A stretch of 8,889 bases of DNA. Origin: Minisyncoccota bacterium (GTDB taxonomy: Bacteria; Patescibacteria; Paceibacteria; UBA9973). Within the stretch, counting starts at the first letter, position 1, and each line of letters starts with the position of its first letter. Of this stretch, positions 1 to 6,668 are shown one piece after another. The stretch covers positions 1 through 8,889 of the forward strand of contig JAQVGE010000034.1 in the NCBI GenBank assembly GCA_028696935.1. Direction: 5' to 3'. Both the position numbers and the translations under genes were made by a program. The notes under the pieces were generated by a model that saw only the letters and a list, made by a program, of their open reading frames with translations, was not told the origin of the DNA and made no database searches.

Positions 1-2346
1 GAAAATGATGAAATGGGCGATAGTTTGAATGATGCAATTTTTTCTGGAAGTTATTCTGGGTCAGAGATAGGCGAGATTTTGTTTGTTTCGATTTCCTCTG
101 AGGGTAATCCAGATACTTTTAATTATGAAGCAGATATGAACAGTTCTTGTTATGGGGAAGATATTTCGATAACAGGAGAAGCTCAGTATCTTTGTGATGG
201 TATTTATATAACTTTTGAAAATACGACTGGTCATAGTTTAGGTGATGAGTGGGCCTATTTTATGGCTCCAGACGAGGAATCTTTCAGCAACACTAACCTT
301 TTTTCAATCACTGGGCCAGAAGGGATTAGTTTCTTAAAAATAACACCCCTTAATACATTTATAGGAACTGATGCTGGATTAGACTCTAGTCAAGTTTGGG
401 ATTCAACCTTCTTTGGTTTCAATGCCGGCCGAGAATCATCAGATGTTTCTGGCTCATATTTCTTTGGTGAAGATGCTGGATCTGGTACAACGGTTATTTC
501 TAGCTCAAATTTCTTTGGGTATCAAGCAGGGTCTGGTGCAACAGAGGTTCAAGGTTCAAATTTCTTTGGTATTAATGCAGGAAGTGATACCAGTGCATTT
601 AATTCAAATTTCTTTGGTAGGAGGGCTGGGGAAGGAGCCACAAATGCCTACGATTCAGTTTTTCTAGGAACTGGAACCGGTCAGTTTGCAGAAGGTGCGG
701 CCAACTCAATTTTTATAGGTAAACGGGCGGGTAGATTAGACATGGTAGATAATACTTATGATACAAATATGAGTGATGATAATTGGTCTATTTTGATTGG
801 ATATAATACAAACACTGGAGGTTTTAAAAATTCAATTCTATTAGGTGGCTCTACAAGTTCTACTCCTATCTCCAACACTAAAGCCAACCAATTCATGCTT
901 GCACCATCAGTTACCGAAATGAGATTAAGAGGAATAGACTATACTCTTCCTGCATCACAAGGTGGTGCAAGTACTGTTCTTACAAATAATGGGGGTGGAG
1001 AGTTGTTATGGGAAAAAACACCAATTTCTATTGTTGCTACTCGTGGTCTTTCTAGTTTATCTCTTGATGCAGGAAGCGCCAATGAATCAATTTTTTTAGG
1101 CGCCGAAGCAGGGTATCAAGCAACAGGTGCTGAATTTTCATACTTTCTAGGAATACACGCTGGTTATCAAGCAAACAATGCTCCTTATTCAAGTTTTATA
1201 GGTTCGGGTGCTGGAGAATGGGCAACCAACTCAGGTCTATCTGTTTTTATTGGAAGTTCTGCTGGAAGTGGGGCTACTAATGCACAAAACTCAATATTTA
1301 TAGGTCGAAGAGCTGGTAATGCCGACACTGTTAACAACACCGGAAACGCAGACGACTTCTCAATTCTCGTTGGATCAAACACTTCTACTGGTGGCTTCTC
1401 TAACTCTATCGCTCTTGGAGGAAGTGCCACCAACACTGCTACTAACCAATTAATGATTGGTTCAGCAACCAGACCAATCAATACAACCATCTGGGTAGGA
1501 GCAACTGGAACAACTACTCTAGATACTTCAACTGGACTTATTTCTACTTCTGACGAAAGATTAAAGACAAACATCGAAGATTTACCAAGTGATACTCTTG
1601 ATAAATTATTAAACATTAAAACAGTTACCTTCAATTGGTTAAATGGTAATAACGACCAAACCAACATTGGTTTCATCGCCCAAGACTTAGAACAATATTT
1701 CCCAGAACTAGTCTATACTGGTAATGACGAGAATAATTACAAAGGAATAAACTATGCCAATATGACTCCTGTCTTGGTGGAGGCGATTAGAGAGCTTGAC
1801 TTGAAACTTTCTAATTTTGATGATTTAGAAGAAGAAAACTCTTGGCGAGACAGTTTTGTTTCTTGGTTTGGGAATGTCACAAACGAAATAAGAGAATTTG
1901 TTGCGGGGACCTTACGAGCTAGAAATCAAATTTGTATCGGAGAAGGAGATGAAGAAGTTTGTATCACTAAAGAAGATTTATTAAGAATGAAAAATGGAAC
2001 AGAAGAATCTACGGAAGATACAAACGAATTTATTGTTGAAGATGAAAATAACAATGATAGTGAAGATGATATTATTCCAGTAGTAGAAGACGATAAGCAA
2101 GATGATGAAAAAGAAACAGGAGAATCAGAGGTAGAGGCAGATAGTAGTGATGACGAAGATGCAACAGAAAGAGAAGAAACAGCCTCTGGTCAAGATAATG
2201 AAAATACAGATATCCAAAACGATGGTAGTCAGCAAGATAATGATACACCAGATGAAAATGAAACAGGAGAATCAGAATCAGATGTAGGTAGTAGTAATGA
2301 AGATGAAAAAGAAGGAACAACTAACGAGGGGCAGGCAACAGAGTAA
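1..2346 (+). CDS. Repetitive surface/fibre protein with C-terminal peptidase S74 chaperone domain (5' end missing)
   Basis: This is probably a trimeric, cell-surface or fibre-like adhesin that folds and trims itself through an S74 intramolecular chaperone. The frame is open from base 1 and the ATG at 13 has no ribosome site, so the gene very likely starts upstream. Numbering from Met at 13: a beta-module at about 8-86 ending in GHSLGDEW; a first array of 17-residue repeats at 116-240 (F-x-G-x-x-A-G core) with a cap to about 300; a linker with the YTLPASQGG / VLTNNGGGELLW pattern; a second array at 361-435 with a similar cap; an S74 domain at about 512-600 with Ser513 and Lys518 in the SDERLK motif; a helical segment; Cys641 and Cys650; an acidic tail at 664-777. 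By analogy with phage tailspikes, cleavage would fall just before Ser513. The S74 assignment is strong. Surface location and binding target are inferred. No signal peptide is visible because the N-terminus is missing. Confidence 0.85.
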   Translation, partial: ENDEMGDSLNDAIFSGSYSGSEIGEILFVSISSEGNPDTFNYEADMNSSCYGEDISITGEAQYLCDGIYITFENTTGHSLGDEWAYFMAPDEESFSNTNLFSITGPEGISFLKITPLNTFIGTDAGLDSSQVWDSTFFGFNAGRESSDVSGSYFFGEDAGSGTTVISSSNFFGYQAGSGATEVQGSNFFGINAGSDTSAFNSNFFGRRAGEGATNAYDSVFLGTGTGQFAEGAANSIFIGKRAGRLDMVDNTYDTNMSDDNWSILIGYNTNTGGFKNSILLGGSTSSTPISNTKANQFMLAPSVTEMRLRGIDYTLPASQGGASTVLTNNGGGELLWEKTPISIVATRGLSSLSLDAGSANESIFLGAEAGYQATGAEFSYFLGIHAGYQANNAPYSSFIGSGAGEWATNSGLSVFIGSSAGSGATNAQNSIFIGRRAGNADTVNNTGNADDFSILVGSNTSTGGFSNSIALGGSATNTATNQLMIGSATRPINTTIWVGATGTTTLDTSTGLISTSDERLKTNIEDLPSDTLDKLLNIKTVTFNWLNGNNDQTNIGFIAQDLEQYFPELVYTGNDENNYKGINYANMTPVLVEAIRELDLKLSNFDDLEEENSWRDSFVSWFGNVTNEIREFVAGTLRARNQICIGEGDEEVCITKEDLLRMKNGTEESTEDTNEFIVEDENNNDSEDDIIPVVEDDKQDDEKETGESEVEADSSDDEDATEREETASGQDNENTDIQNDGSQQDNDTPDENETGESESDVGSSNEDEKEGTTNEGQATE
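34..270 (+). other. N-terminal beta-module with SGSYSG start and GIYITF / GHSLGDEW end
   Basis: Residues about 8-86 (counted from Met at 13) form a self-contained segment. It opens with SGSYSGSEIG, contains GNPDTFNY and ends with GIYITFEN and GHSLGDEWAYF. From memory, modules with a GxPDTF and a GHxLGDxW motif occur, often in tandem, in large surface and tail-fibre-like proteins. That would fit further copies upstream of this window. A related pattern appears inside the fusion protein at 3677-3889. Its function is unknown; a small beta-sandwich is my guess. Confidence 0.5.
358..732 (+). repeat. First array of 17-residue (51-nt) coding repeats
   Basis: Seven units plus a terminal half unit begin with F-(F/I/L)-G-x-x-A-G. 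All units are 17 residues except one of 16 (FFGINAGSDTSAFNSN). Unit starts read FIGTDAG, FFGFNAG, FFGEDAG, FFGYQAG, FFGINAG, FFGRRAG, FLGTGTG and FIGKRAG. The fixed Gly and Ala-Gly positions and the strict period suggest one coil of a trimeric beta-prism or beta-helix, as in YadA-type head repeats; this structural call is inference. At DNA level the units have diverged, with frequent 'aatttctttggt' cores. Confidence 0.85.
1093..1317 (+). repeat. Second array of 17-residue coding repeats
   Basis: Four full units and a terminal half unit are seen: FLGAEAG, FLGIHAG, FIGSGAG, FIGSSAG and FIGRRAG, each 17 residues apart. The last unit (FIGRRAG) closely matches the last unit of the first array (FIGKRAG), and both are followed by the same kind of cap: an S-I-L-(I/V)-G segment, then TGGFxNSIxLGGS, then a short linker to NQ-x-M. 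Repeat array plus cap therefore looks like one structural cassette present twice. Confidence 0.8.
1546..1815 (+). other. Peptidase S74 (intramolecular chaperone) domain
   Basis: The segment opens with TSDERLKTNI, then has NIGFIAQDLEQYFPELV and a helix containing NMTPVLVEAIRELDLKL. These are hallmarks of the S74 chaperone domain found at the C-termini of phage tailspikes and fibres. The catalytic pair is Ser513 (codon 1549-1551) and Lys518 (1564-1566), with the S+5 spacing known for the endosialidase chaperone. Self-cleavage before Ser513 is expected but not shown here. Confidence 0.85.
2002..2343 (+). other. Acidic low-complexity C-terminal tail
   Basis: About 48 of the last 114 residues are Asp or Glu, with only about four basic residues and one aromatic. 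Most of the remainder is Ser, Thr, Asn, Gln and Gly. It should be disordered and strongly negative. A 17-bp direct repeat (gaaacaggagaatcaga) at 2113-2129 and 2260-2276 encodes ETGESE twice, each followed by a similar Ser/Asp/Glu stretch, so the tail has grown partly by duplication. Confidence 0.8.
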
Positions 2347-2362
2347 TATCACGAGTTTTTAC

Positions 2363-2395
2363 AAAAAAACTGTCTCTTCTGAGACGGTTTTTTTT
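2363..2395 (+). terminator. Rho-independent terminator after the surface protein
   Basis: A 14-bp stem pairs 2363-2376 with 2381-2394 around a TTCT loop. It includes CTGTCTC against GAGACGG with one G-T wobble, and seven A-T pairs at the base. The right arm ends in a run of eight Ts. It begins 17 nt after the stop codon. The A tract on the left arm could let it work on the opposite strand too, but no minus-strand gene is seen nearby. Confidence 0.9.
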
Positions 2396-2408
2396 GTTTA
2401 CTTTTTTG

Positions 2409-2417
2409 TGTTATAAT
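2409..2417 (+). promoter_or_regulatory. Extended -10 promoter for the FKBP gene
   Basis: The sequence TGTTATAAT has the extended -10 form TGn-TATAAT, with a perfect hexamer at 2412-2417. No convincing -35 box is present: the expected position falls in the terminator T tract. Transcription would start near 2424, giving a leader of about 27 nt before ATG 2451. Confidence 0.7.
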
Positions 2418-2450
2418 CTATAGACATTATTCATTAAAATTTCCCTTAAT

Positions 2451-2999
2451 ATGCAAAAACAAAAAGGTAATACAAAATTAGTAGTCTCTTTCATTATTGT
2501 TATTATTTTCATTGGGCTTATCGTTTATACTTTATCAATGCCTAAACCCGAAAGTAATTTAGAGTTGAATAATAGCGAAAAAGAATCATTAAAATTAAAC
2601 GAAGATAATATTATGAACACAAACACAAACGGAAGAATGTTACAAGATTTTACTCCTGTTGGAGAAGTTTCAGAACTTGAAAAAATTGATTTAGTTGTTG
2701 GAGATGGAGACGAAGTTAAAGAAGGGGATACTGTAAGTGTCCATTATACAGGAGCGGTTGCAGGAACTGGTGAAATTTTTCAATCATCAAAAGATTTTGG
2801 TACAGACCCAATCACTTTTCCACTTTCTGGAGTAATTAGAGGTTGGACTGAAGGAATTCCAGGAATGAAAATCGGTGGTACTCGCCGTCTTGTAATTCCA
2901 AGTGAGATGGCTTATGGCTCAAACCCTCCACCAGGTTCAGGTATTCCTGCCAATGCAGCTCTAGTCTTTGATGTTGAATTAGTTGATATTGCTAAATAG
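2451..2999 (+). CDS. Membrane-anchored FKBP-type peptidyl-prolyl cis-trans isomerase
   Basis: This enzyme catalyses cis-trans isomerisation of Xaa-Pro bonds and probably helps fold proteins outside the membrane. An N-terminal hydrophobic segment (about 11-29) has positive charges before it and acts as an uncleaved anchor or signal. A polar linker (30-75) is followed by one FKBP domain (about 76-181). Visible landmarks are VHYTG, GVIRGW, GMKIGG, AYG and ALVFDVEL. Mapped on human FKBP12, pocket residues Tyr99, Phe110, Val128-Ile129, Trp132, Tyr155 and Phe173 are kept, while the position of FKBP12 Asp37 is Gln111. It is a single-domain protein with its own promoter and an isolated terminator-bounded 5' side. 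No Shine-Dalgarno sequence precedes ATG 2451; this Met is chosen because it gives a proper charged N-terminus before the anchor. The family call is firm; the extracytoplasmic location is inferred from the anchor. Confidence 0.93.
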   Translation: MQKQKGNTKLVVSFIIVIIFIGLIVYTLSMPKPESNLELNNSEKESLKLNEDNIMNTNTNGRMLQDFTPVGEVSELEKIDLVVGDGDEVKEGDTVSVHYTGAVAGTGEIFQSSKDFGTDPITFPLSGVIRGWTEGIPGMKIGGTRRLVIPSEMAYGSNPPPGSGIPANAALVFDVELVDIAK

Positions 3000-3115
3000 A
3001 TTAAGTTTAATTTAAAGTATGATTTTATCTCTATTATACTTTTAAATAGGGTAGTTTAGTGAGGTTGATTTTTAGATAGAAAGTTAGTAACACATATAAT
3101 CTAATTTATAATAGG
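3000..3115 (+). promoter_or_regulatory. Intergenic region with two TATAAT boxes ahead of the exporter operon
   Basis: Perfect TATAAT hexamers lie at 3095-3100 and 3107-3112. The first, with a poor -35 (TTAGAT at 3072-3077, 17-nt spacer), would start transcription near 3107, leaving only about 9 nt before ATG 3116. The second would start transcription at or inside the annotated start and would then favour the in-frame Met at 3158. Neither has an upstream TG. A 7-bp AAAGTAT/ATACTTT hairpin (3014-3042) is too weak to call a terminator. Confidence 0.45.
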
Positions 3116-4660
3116 ATGAAAAATAAAATAATTTCTTTTAAACAGTTTATTAAAAAAATGGCGAAGAAGAAGCGCAATTGGTTTTTCTTGGTAATAATTC
3201 TTTTGGTCTTAGCTTTTGTTTTTTTGAAGCCAGATAATGACATCAAAAATATTGTTACAGAAGTAGCTAAGCCAATAGATTTAAGCCAGACGGTCTTAGC
3301 TACAGGACAAGTCACTTCAAATACAGATTTAGCCCTATCTTTTAAAACCAGTGGAATTGTTTCATCGATTAAAGTAAAAGTTGGTGATAAAGTAAAAGAA
3401 GGTCAAGTATTAGCTAATTTAGACCATGATTCTGAACTTGCCAGTTTAACTTCTGCCGAGGGTGTTTTAGCAGGAGCTAATGCTAGACTTAAAAAAGTTT
3501 TAGAAGGGACAGAGGTCTCTTTGGCTAAAATTGCTCTTGATAGCGCTAAAACTGATTATGAAAATGTCAAAAAGACTCAGGAAACTATAGTTCTTAATGC
3601 TTATAACAATCTTTTAAATTCAAGTTTAGAAGCTATTCCAGAAGATGGTGATAGTGATTACGTTGCTCCAACTATCAGCGGGACTTATCGTCTAGGGAAA
3701 GAGGGAATTATAAAAATAAATTCTTATTATAGTTCTGGGGGAACTAGTTTCAATGTTTCTGGTTTAACAACTGGTACGGGACTTAGTAATACTATTATCG
3801 CCCAACCAATCGGGGATTCGGGTCTTTATATCACTTTCCCAGATAATGAAAATATTTATGTTAGAGATTGGATTATTGAAATTCCAAACAAAAAAGCATC
3901 AGATTATTTAACGAATTTAAATGCTTATGAACTCGCTTTAAAAACACAAGCAAGTGTCATTGCTCAAGCGGAAGCGTTAGTTAGTCAGCGACAAGCAGAA
4001 TATGATATTAAATACTCTTCTTCAAAAGGTTCTGAAGTAGAATTAGCTGAGGCGGATGTTTTGTCTGCTTCCGGTCAAGTTGCTCAAGCAAGAGCCCGTT
4101 ATAATGATACAGAAATCAAAGCACCAGCCGATGGGACAATTACTCGAATTGATATCAAATTAGGTGAATTAGCTCAAGCCCTTAATGAAGTTATCGTTAT
4201 TGAAGATGTTGATAATATGTATATTGAATCAAACATCAATGAAGCAAATATTCTTGGTCTTACCGAGGGGTTACCAGTTGAAATAACTTTTGATTCTTTT
4301 GGTCCAGAGGAGGTTTTCGAAGGAATAGTTGCGAGTATTGATCCTAGCTCAACTTTAATTTCCGGTGTTGTTAACTATAAAATTAAAGTTAGTGTTCCAG
4401 AAGTTGCTTACTTACGACCAGGAATGACTGCCAATATGATAATTGAAGTAAGAGAAAAAGAAGGAGTTATTGCTGTCCCATCTCGGGCTATCTTAACCGA
4501 TAAGGGTGGAAATAAAACAATTAGAGTAATAACTGATTCTAAAAATAAAAAATACGAAGAAGTTCCTGTAGTAACTGGAATGACTGGTGACGGTGGATTG
4601 GTTGAAATTCTAGAGGGGCTTTCTTCGGGAGATGAATTTGTTGCTTTGATAAAAAACTAA
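3116..4660 (+). CDS. HlyD/MacA-family membrane fusion protein of an ABC exporter, with hairpin insert
   Basis: This is the adaptor subunit that sits on the outer face of a MacB-type transporter. Order of parts: basic N-terminus, one membrane segment (about 22-38), first half of the lipoyl domain (about 60-103, VSSIKVKVGDKVKEGQVLANLD), first long helix (about 104-172), an inserted beta-rich segment (about 173-262), return helix (about 263-332), second lipoyl half (EIKAPADGTITRI, 333-345), beta-barrel (about 368-447, with LRPGMTANM) and membrane-proximal domain to 514. At 514 residues it is longer than typical MacA (about 370), mostly because of the insert and longer helices. It starts a four-gene operon and ends 1 nt before the ATPase. 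Met at 3116 is annotated, but Met15 (3158, MAKKKRNWFF) directly before the membrane segment is an alternative. Family is sure; substrate unknown. YknX-like single-membrane exporters are the closest functional analogy. Confidence 0.92.
   Translation: MKNKIISFKQFIKKMAKKKRNWFFLVIILLVLAFVFLKPDNDIKNIVTEVAKPIDLSQTVLATGQVTSNTDLALSFKTSGIVSSIKVKVGDKVKEGQVLANLDHDSELASLTSAEGVLAGANARLKKVLEGTEVSLAKIALDSAKTDYENVKKTQETIVLNAYNNLLNSSLEAIPEDGDSDYVAPTISGTYRLGKEGIIKINSYYSSGGTSFNVSGLTTGTGLSNTIIAQPIGDSGLYITFPDNENIYVRDWIIEIPNKKASDYLTNLNAYELALKTQASVIAQAEALVSQRQAEYDIKYSSSKGSEVELAEADVLSASGQVAQARARYNDTEIKAPADGTITRIDIKLGELAQALNEVIVIEDVDNMYIESNINEANILGLTEGLPVEITFDSFGPEEVFEGIVASIDPSSTLISGVVNYKIKVSVPEVAYLRPGMTANMIIEVREKEGVIAVPSRAILTDKGGNKTIRVITDSKNKKYEEVPVVTGMTGDGGLVEILEGLSSGDEFVALIKN
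3677..3889 (+). other. Beta-rich insert at the tip of the fusion-protein helical hairpin
   Basis: Residues 188-258 start with SGTYRLGKEG and end with GLYITFPDN and RDWIIEIPN. The stretch is rich in Gly, Ser, Thr and beta-branched residues and interrupts two helical, Ala/Glu/Lys-rich arms. It therefore sits where TolC-dependent adaptors have their short hairpin tip. The pattern resembles the N-terminal module of the surface protein at 34-270 (SGSY... GIYITF... DEW). That this is one domain family is my inference from aligned landmarks. Confidence 0.6.
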
Positions 4661-4661
4661 A

Positions 4662-5375
4662 ATGTTAATTGAACTTAAAAATGTAATAAAGAACTACGAT
4701 AATGGTGGAATCATTACTCGGGTTTTAAAAGAAGTAGACCTTAAAATCAAAGAAGGAGAATTTGTGGCGATTATGGGTCCTTCGGGTTCTGGTAAATCGA
4801 CCTTGATGCATACTATTGGATTTCTTGATAGACCAACTTCGGGTGAATATTTTTTTGATGGAGAAAATACAAAAGATTTTACTGATGATGAATTAGCTAA
4901 TATTCGCAACAATCGAATTGGCTTTGTTTTTCAGTCATTTAATCTTCTTCCTCGAACTTCTGTTTTAGACAATGTAATGCTTCCTCTTTTTTACAATAAA
5001 GATAGAAAAGGGCATGAACAAAAAGCAAAAAAAGCTCTCGAGTCAGTTGGGTTAGGGGAGAGGCTTCACTATTTAAGTAACCAAATTTCAGGCGGACAAA
5101 AACAACGCGTTGCAATCGCACGTGCTTTAGTTTGTGATCCAAAAGTCATCTTCGCTGATGAGCCCACAGGTAACCTCGATTCTAAAAGTGGTAGCACTGT
5201 GATGAATATTTTAGAACGTTTAAACAACGAAGGCCGTACAATTATTTTAGTGACTCATGATATGAACGTTGCTTTGCACGCCAAGAGAATTGTTACGATT
5301 AAGGATGGCCAAATTGTTTCTGATGAGATTGTTAAAGAAGCAGACCGAGTCCACTCTAAAGCAATTGCTGAATAA
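4662..5375 (+). CDS. ABC transporter ATPase, MacB/LolD type
   Basis: This is the cytoplasmic ATPase that powers the exporter. All motifs are present: Walker [10 protein letters not shown] (39-47), Q-loop FQSFNLLP with Gln91, signature ISGGQKQR (142-149), Walker B VIFADEP with Asp166-Glu167, D-loop NLDS (171-174) and switch His199. The FQSFNLLP and DEPTGNLDS forms are typical of the MacB/LolD/FtsE branch. Its 237 residues are the usual size of a stand-alone subunit, so the ATPase is not fused to a permease as in Gram-negative MacB. It starts 1 nt after the fusion-protein stop and no ribosome site is seen, so translational coupling is likely. The next gene starts after 15 nt. Signature Leu is replaced by Ile (ISGGQ), which is a conservative change. 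Confidence 0.95.
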   Translation: MLIELKNVIKNYDNGGIITRVLKEVDLKIKEGEFVAIMGPSGSGKSTLMHTIGFLDRPTSGEYFFDGENTKDFTDDELANIRNNRIGFVFQSFNLLPRTSVLDNVMLPLFYNKDRKGHEQKAKKALESVGLGERLHYLSNQISGGQKQRVAIARALVCDPKVIFADEPTGNLDSKSGSTVMNILERLNNEGRTIILVTHDMNVALHAKRIVTIKDGQIVSDEIVKEADRVHSKAIAE

Positions 5376-5390
5376 TCAGCAGATAATTAA

Positions 5391-6668
5391 ATGACTGATT
5401 TTATTAGAGAATTAAAAGTTTTAATAAAAGATTTACTCTCTAGAAAGGGGCGATCTTTTTTGACAATTCTTGGAATTGTTATTGGAGTTGCTGGAGTCAT
5501 TATTATTATTTCTTTAGGTTCGGGGGCTCAGGCTTTAGTTTTAGGTCAAGCAAATAAATTAGGAACCAATTTAGTCGCTGTCCTACCTGGAGCAAGTGAT
5601 CAAAATGGTCCACCGACAGCTGTCTTTGGAGTTCAAATTAAGACTTTAACCTTAGCAGATGTTGATGCTATAAAAGATAAAGTTCCAAGCGTAAATCATA
5701 TTACTCCTATTGTTGGTGGAAATGTCACTATTGTCTCTGACCGAGAAAGTGTGGACACTTCTTTTACTGCAGTTGAAGGTTCTTATCCTAAAGTTCAAAA
5801 TGTTGAAATGGAGGAGGGTTCATTTTTTACCGAAGAAGAATCTCGTACAGGAAGTAATGTAATTGTCTTAGGCTATGATGTTGCTACTGGACTTTTCCCA
5901 GACGGTAACTCTTTGGGTCAAATTGTTAAAATTAGAATCCCTAACAATAATCCTTCTCGTCAAGAAAATACAGGCAGTGTTCCTTTTAGAGTTATTGGCG
6001 TTCAAAAAAAATTAGGAACAGTTGCTTTTCAAAATCAAGATGATCAAGTTTTCATTCCTTTTTCTATCGGACAGCGACAACTATTAGGGATTGATTATGT
6101 GCAATTTATTAGGATGAAAATAGATGAATCTGATAGTGTTAAGTTGGCGATGGAAGATATTACTCGTGTTTTGAGAGAACAACATAAAATTACCAATCCA
6201 GCTGATGATGATTTTTCGGTTCGTGATTTAGCTGATATTGTTAAATTGCTCACTGGTATTACTGATACCCTCAAAATTTTCTTAGGTCTTATGGCTGGTA
6301 TTTCTCTAGTTGTTGGTGGTATCGGAATTATGAATATAATGCTTGTGACTGTTTCTGAACGAACCAGAGAAATTGGTTTACGAAAAGCAATTGGGGCAAC
6401 CAATAAAAATATTCGAAATCAATTTTTATTTGAATCAATCATTCTAACCATAACTGGTGGAATTATTGGAATTATTATAGGAGTTATTATTTCTTATTTG
6501 ATAACTATTGGAGCTAGATTTACTGGTTTTGATTGGGAATTTATAATTTCTCCTTTATCAATTATTTTGGCGGTTGGTATTTCAGTTACAATCGGAGTTA
6601 TTTTTGGTTTATATCCTGCAATTAGAGCTTCAAAATTAGATCCTATTAACGCATTGAGATATGAATAG
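5391..6668 (+). CDS. MacB/FtsX-type ABC transporter permease (first)
   Basis: This is a membrane subunit of the exporter. It has four membrane segments in the MacB pattern: TM1 about 24-44, a large extracytoplasmic MacB-PCD domain about 45-293, then TM2 about 294-317, TM3 about 348-371 and TM4 about 388-409. The cytoplasmic loop after TM2 has the family hallmark SERTREIGLRKAIGAT (322-337), which contacts the ATPase, and the C-terminus ends PINALRYE, matching the usual P-x-x-A-L-R-x-E ending. At 425 residues it is normal for a stand-alone permease. The last 8 nt overlap the start of the second permease. The two are homologous but clearly different, so they probably pair as a heterodimer; a homodimer is also possible. 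Confidence 0.94.
   Translation: MTDFIRELKVLIKDLLSRKGRSFLTILGIVIGVAGVIIIISLGSGAQALVLGQANKLGTNLVAVLPGASDQNGPPTAVFGVQIKTLTLADVDAIKDKVPSVNHITPIVGGNVTIVSDRESVDTSFTAVEGSYPKVQNVEMEEGSFFTEEESRTGSNVIVLGYDVATGLFPDGNSLGQIVKIRIPNNNPSRQENTGSVPFRVIGVQKKLGTVAFQNQDDQVFIPFSIGQRQLLGIDYVQFIRMKIDESDSVKLAMEDITRVLREQHKITNPADDDFSVRDLADIVKLLTGITDTLKIFLGLMAGISLVVGGIGIMNIMLVTVSERTREIGLRKAIGATNKNIRNQFLFESIILTITGGIIGIIIGVIISYLITIGARFTGFDWEFIISPLSIILAVGISVTIGVIFGLYPAIRASKLDPINALRYE

Noticed and set aside
413..667. Plus-strand open frame of 84 codons inside the first repeat array
   Set aside because: It is a frame shifted by one on the 51-nt coding repeats; its apparent repeats mirror the real protein, and it has no start context or recognisable domain.
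358..1317. Regular 51-nt repeats considered as a CRISPR or non-coding satellite
   Set aside because: Units are contiguous, keep reading frame, vary mainly at synonymous or surface positions and have no identical repeats separated by unique spacers.
1185..1676. Minus-strand open frame of 163 codons opposite the second array
   Set aside because: It is the antisense of the Ala/Ser/Thr/Gly-rich surface gene, where stops are rare by composition. It has no promoter, and the sense strand clearly codes for an S74 protein.
2072..2320. Minus-strand frame rich in Leu, Phe, His and Tyr
   Set aside because: It is the reverse complement of GAT/GAA-rich codons of the acidic tail, which gives such a composition automatically.
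1..2346. Prophage origin for the S74 fibre-like gene
   Set aside because: No other phage gene, integrase or attachment site is seen, and the gene is followed by ordinary chromosomal envelope genes. S74 domains also occur in cellular surface proteins.
3014..3042. Inverted repeat AAAGTAT/ATACTTT as a terminator for the FKBP gene
   Set aside because: The stem is 7 bp with just one G-C pair, the loop is 15 nt and no T tract follows. It is far weaker than the two clear terminators in the window.
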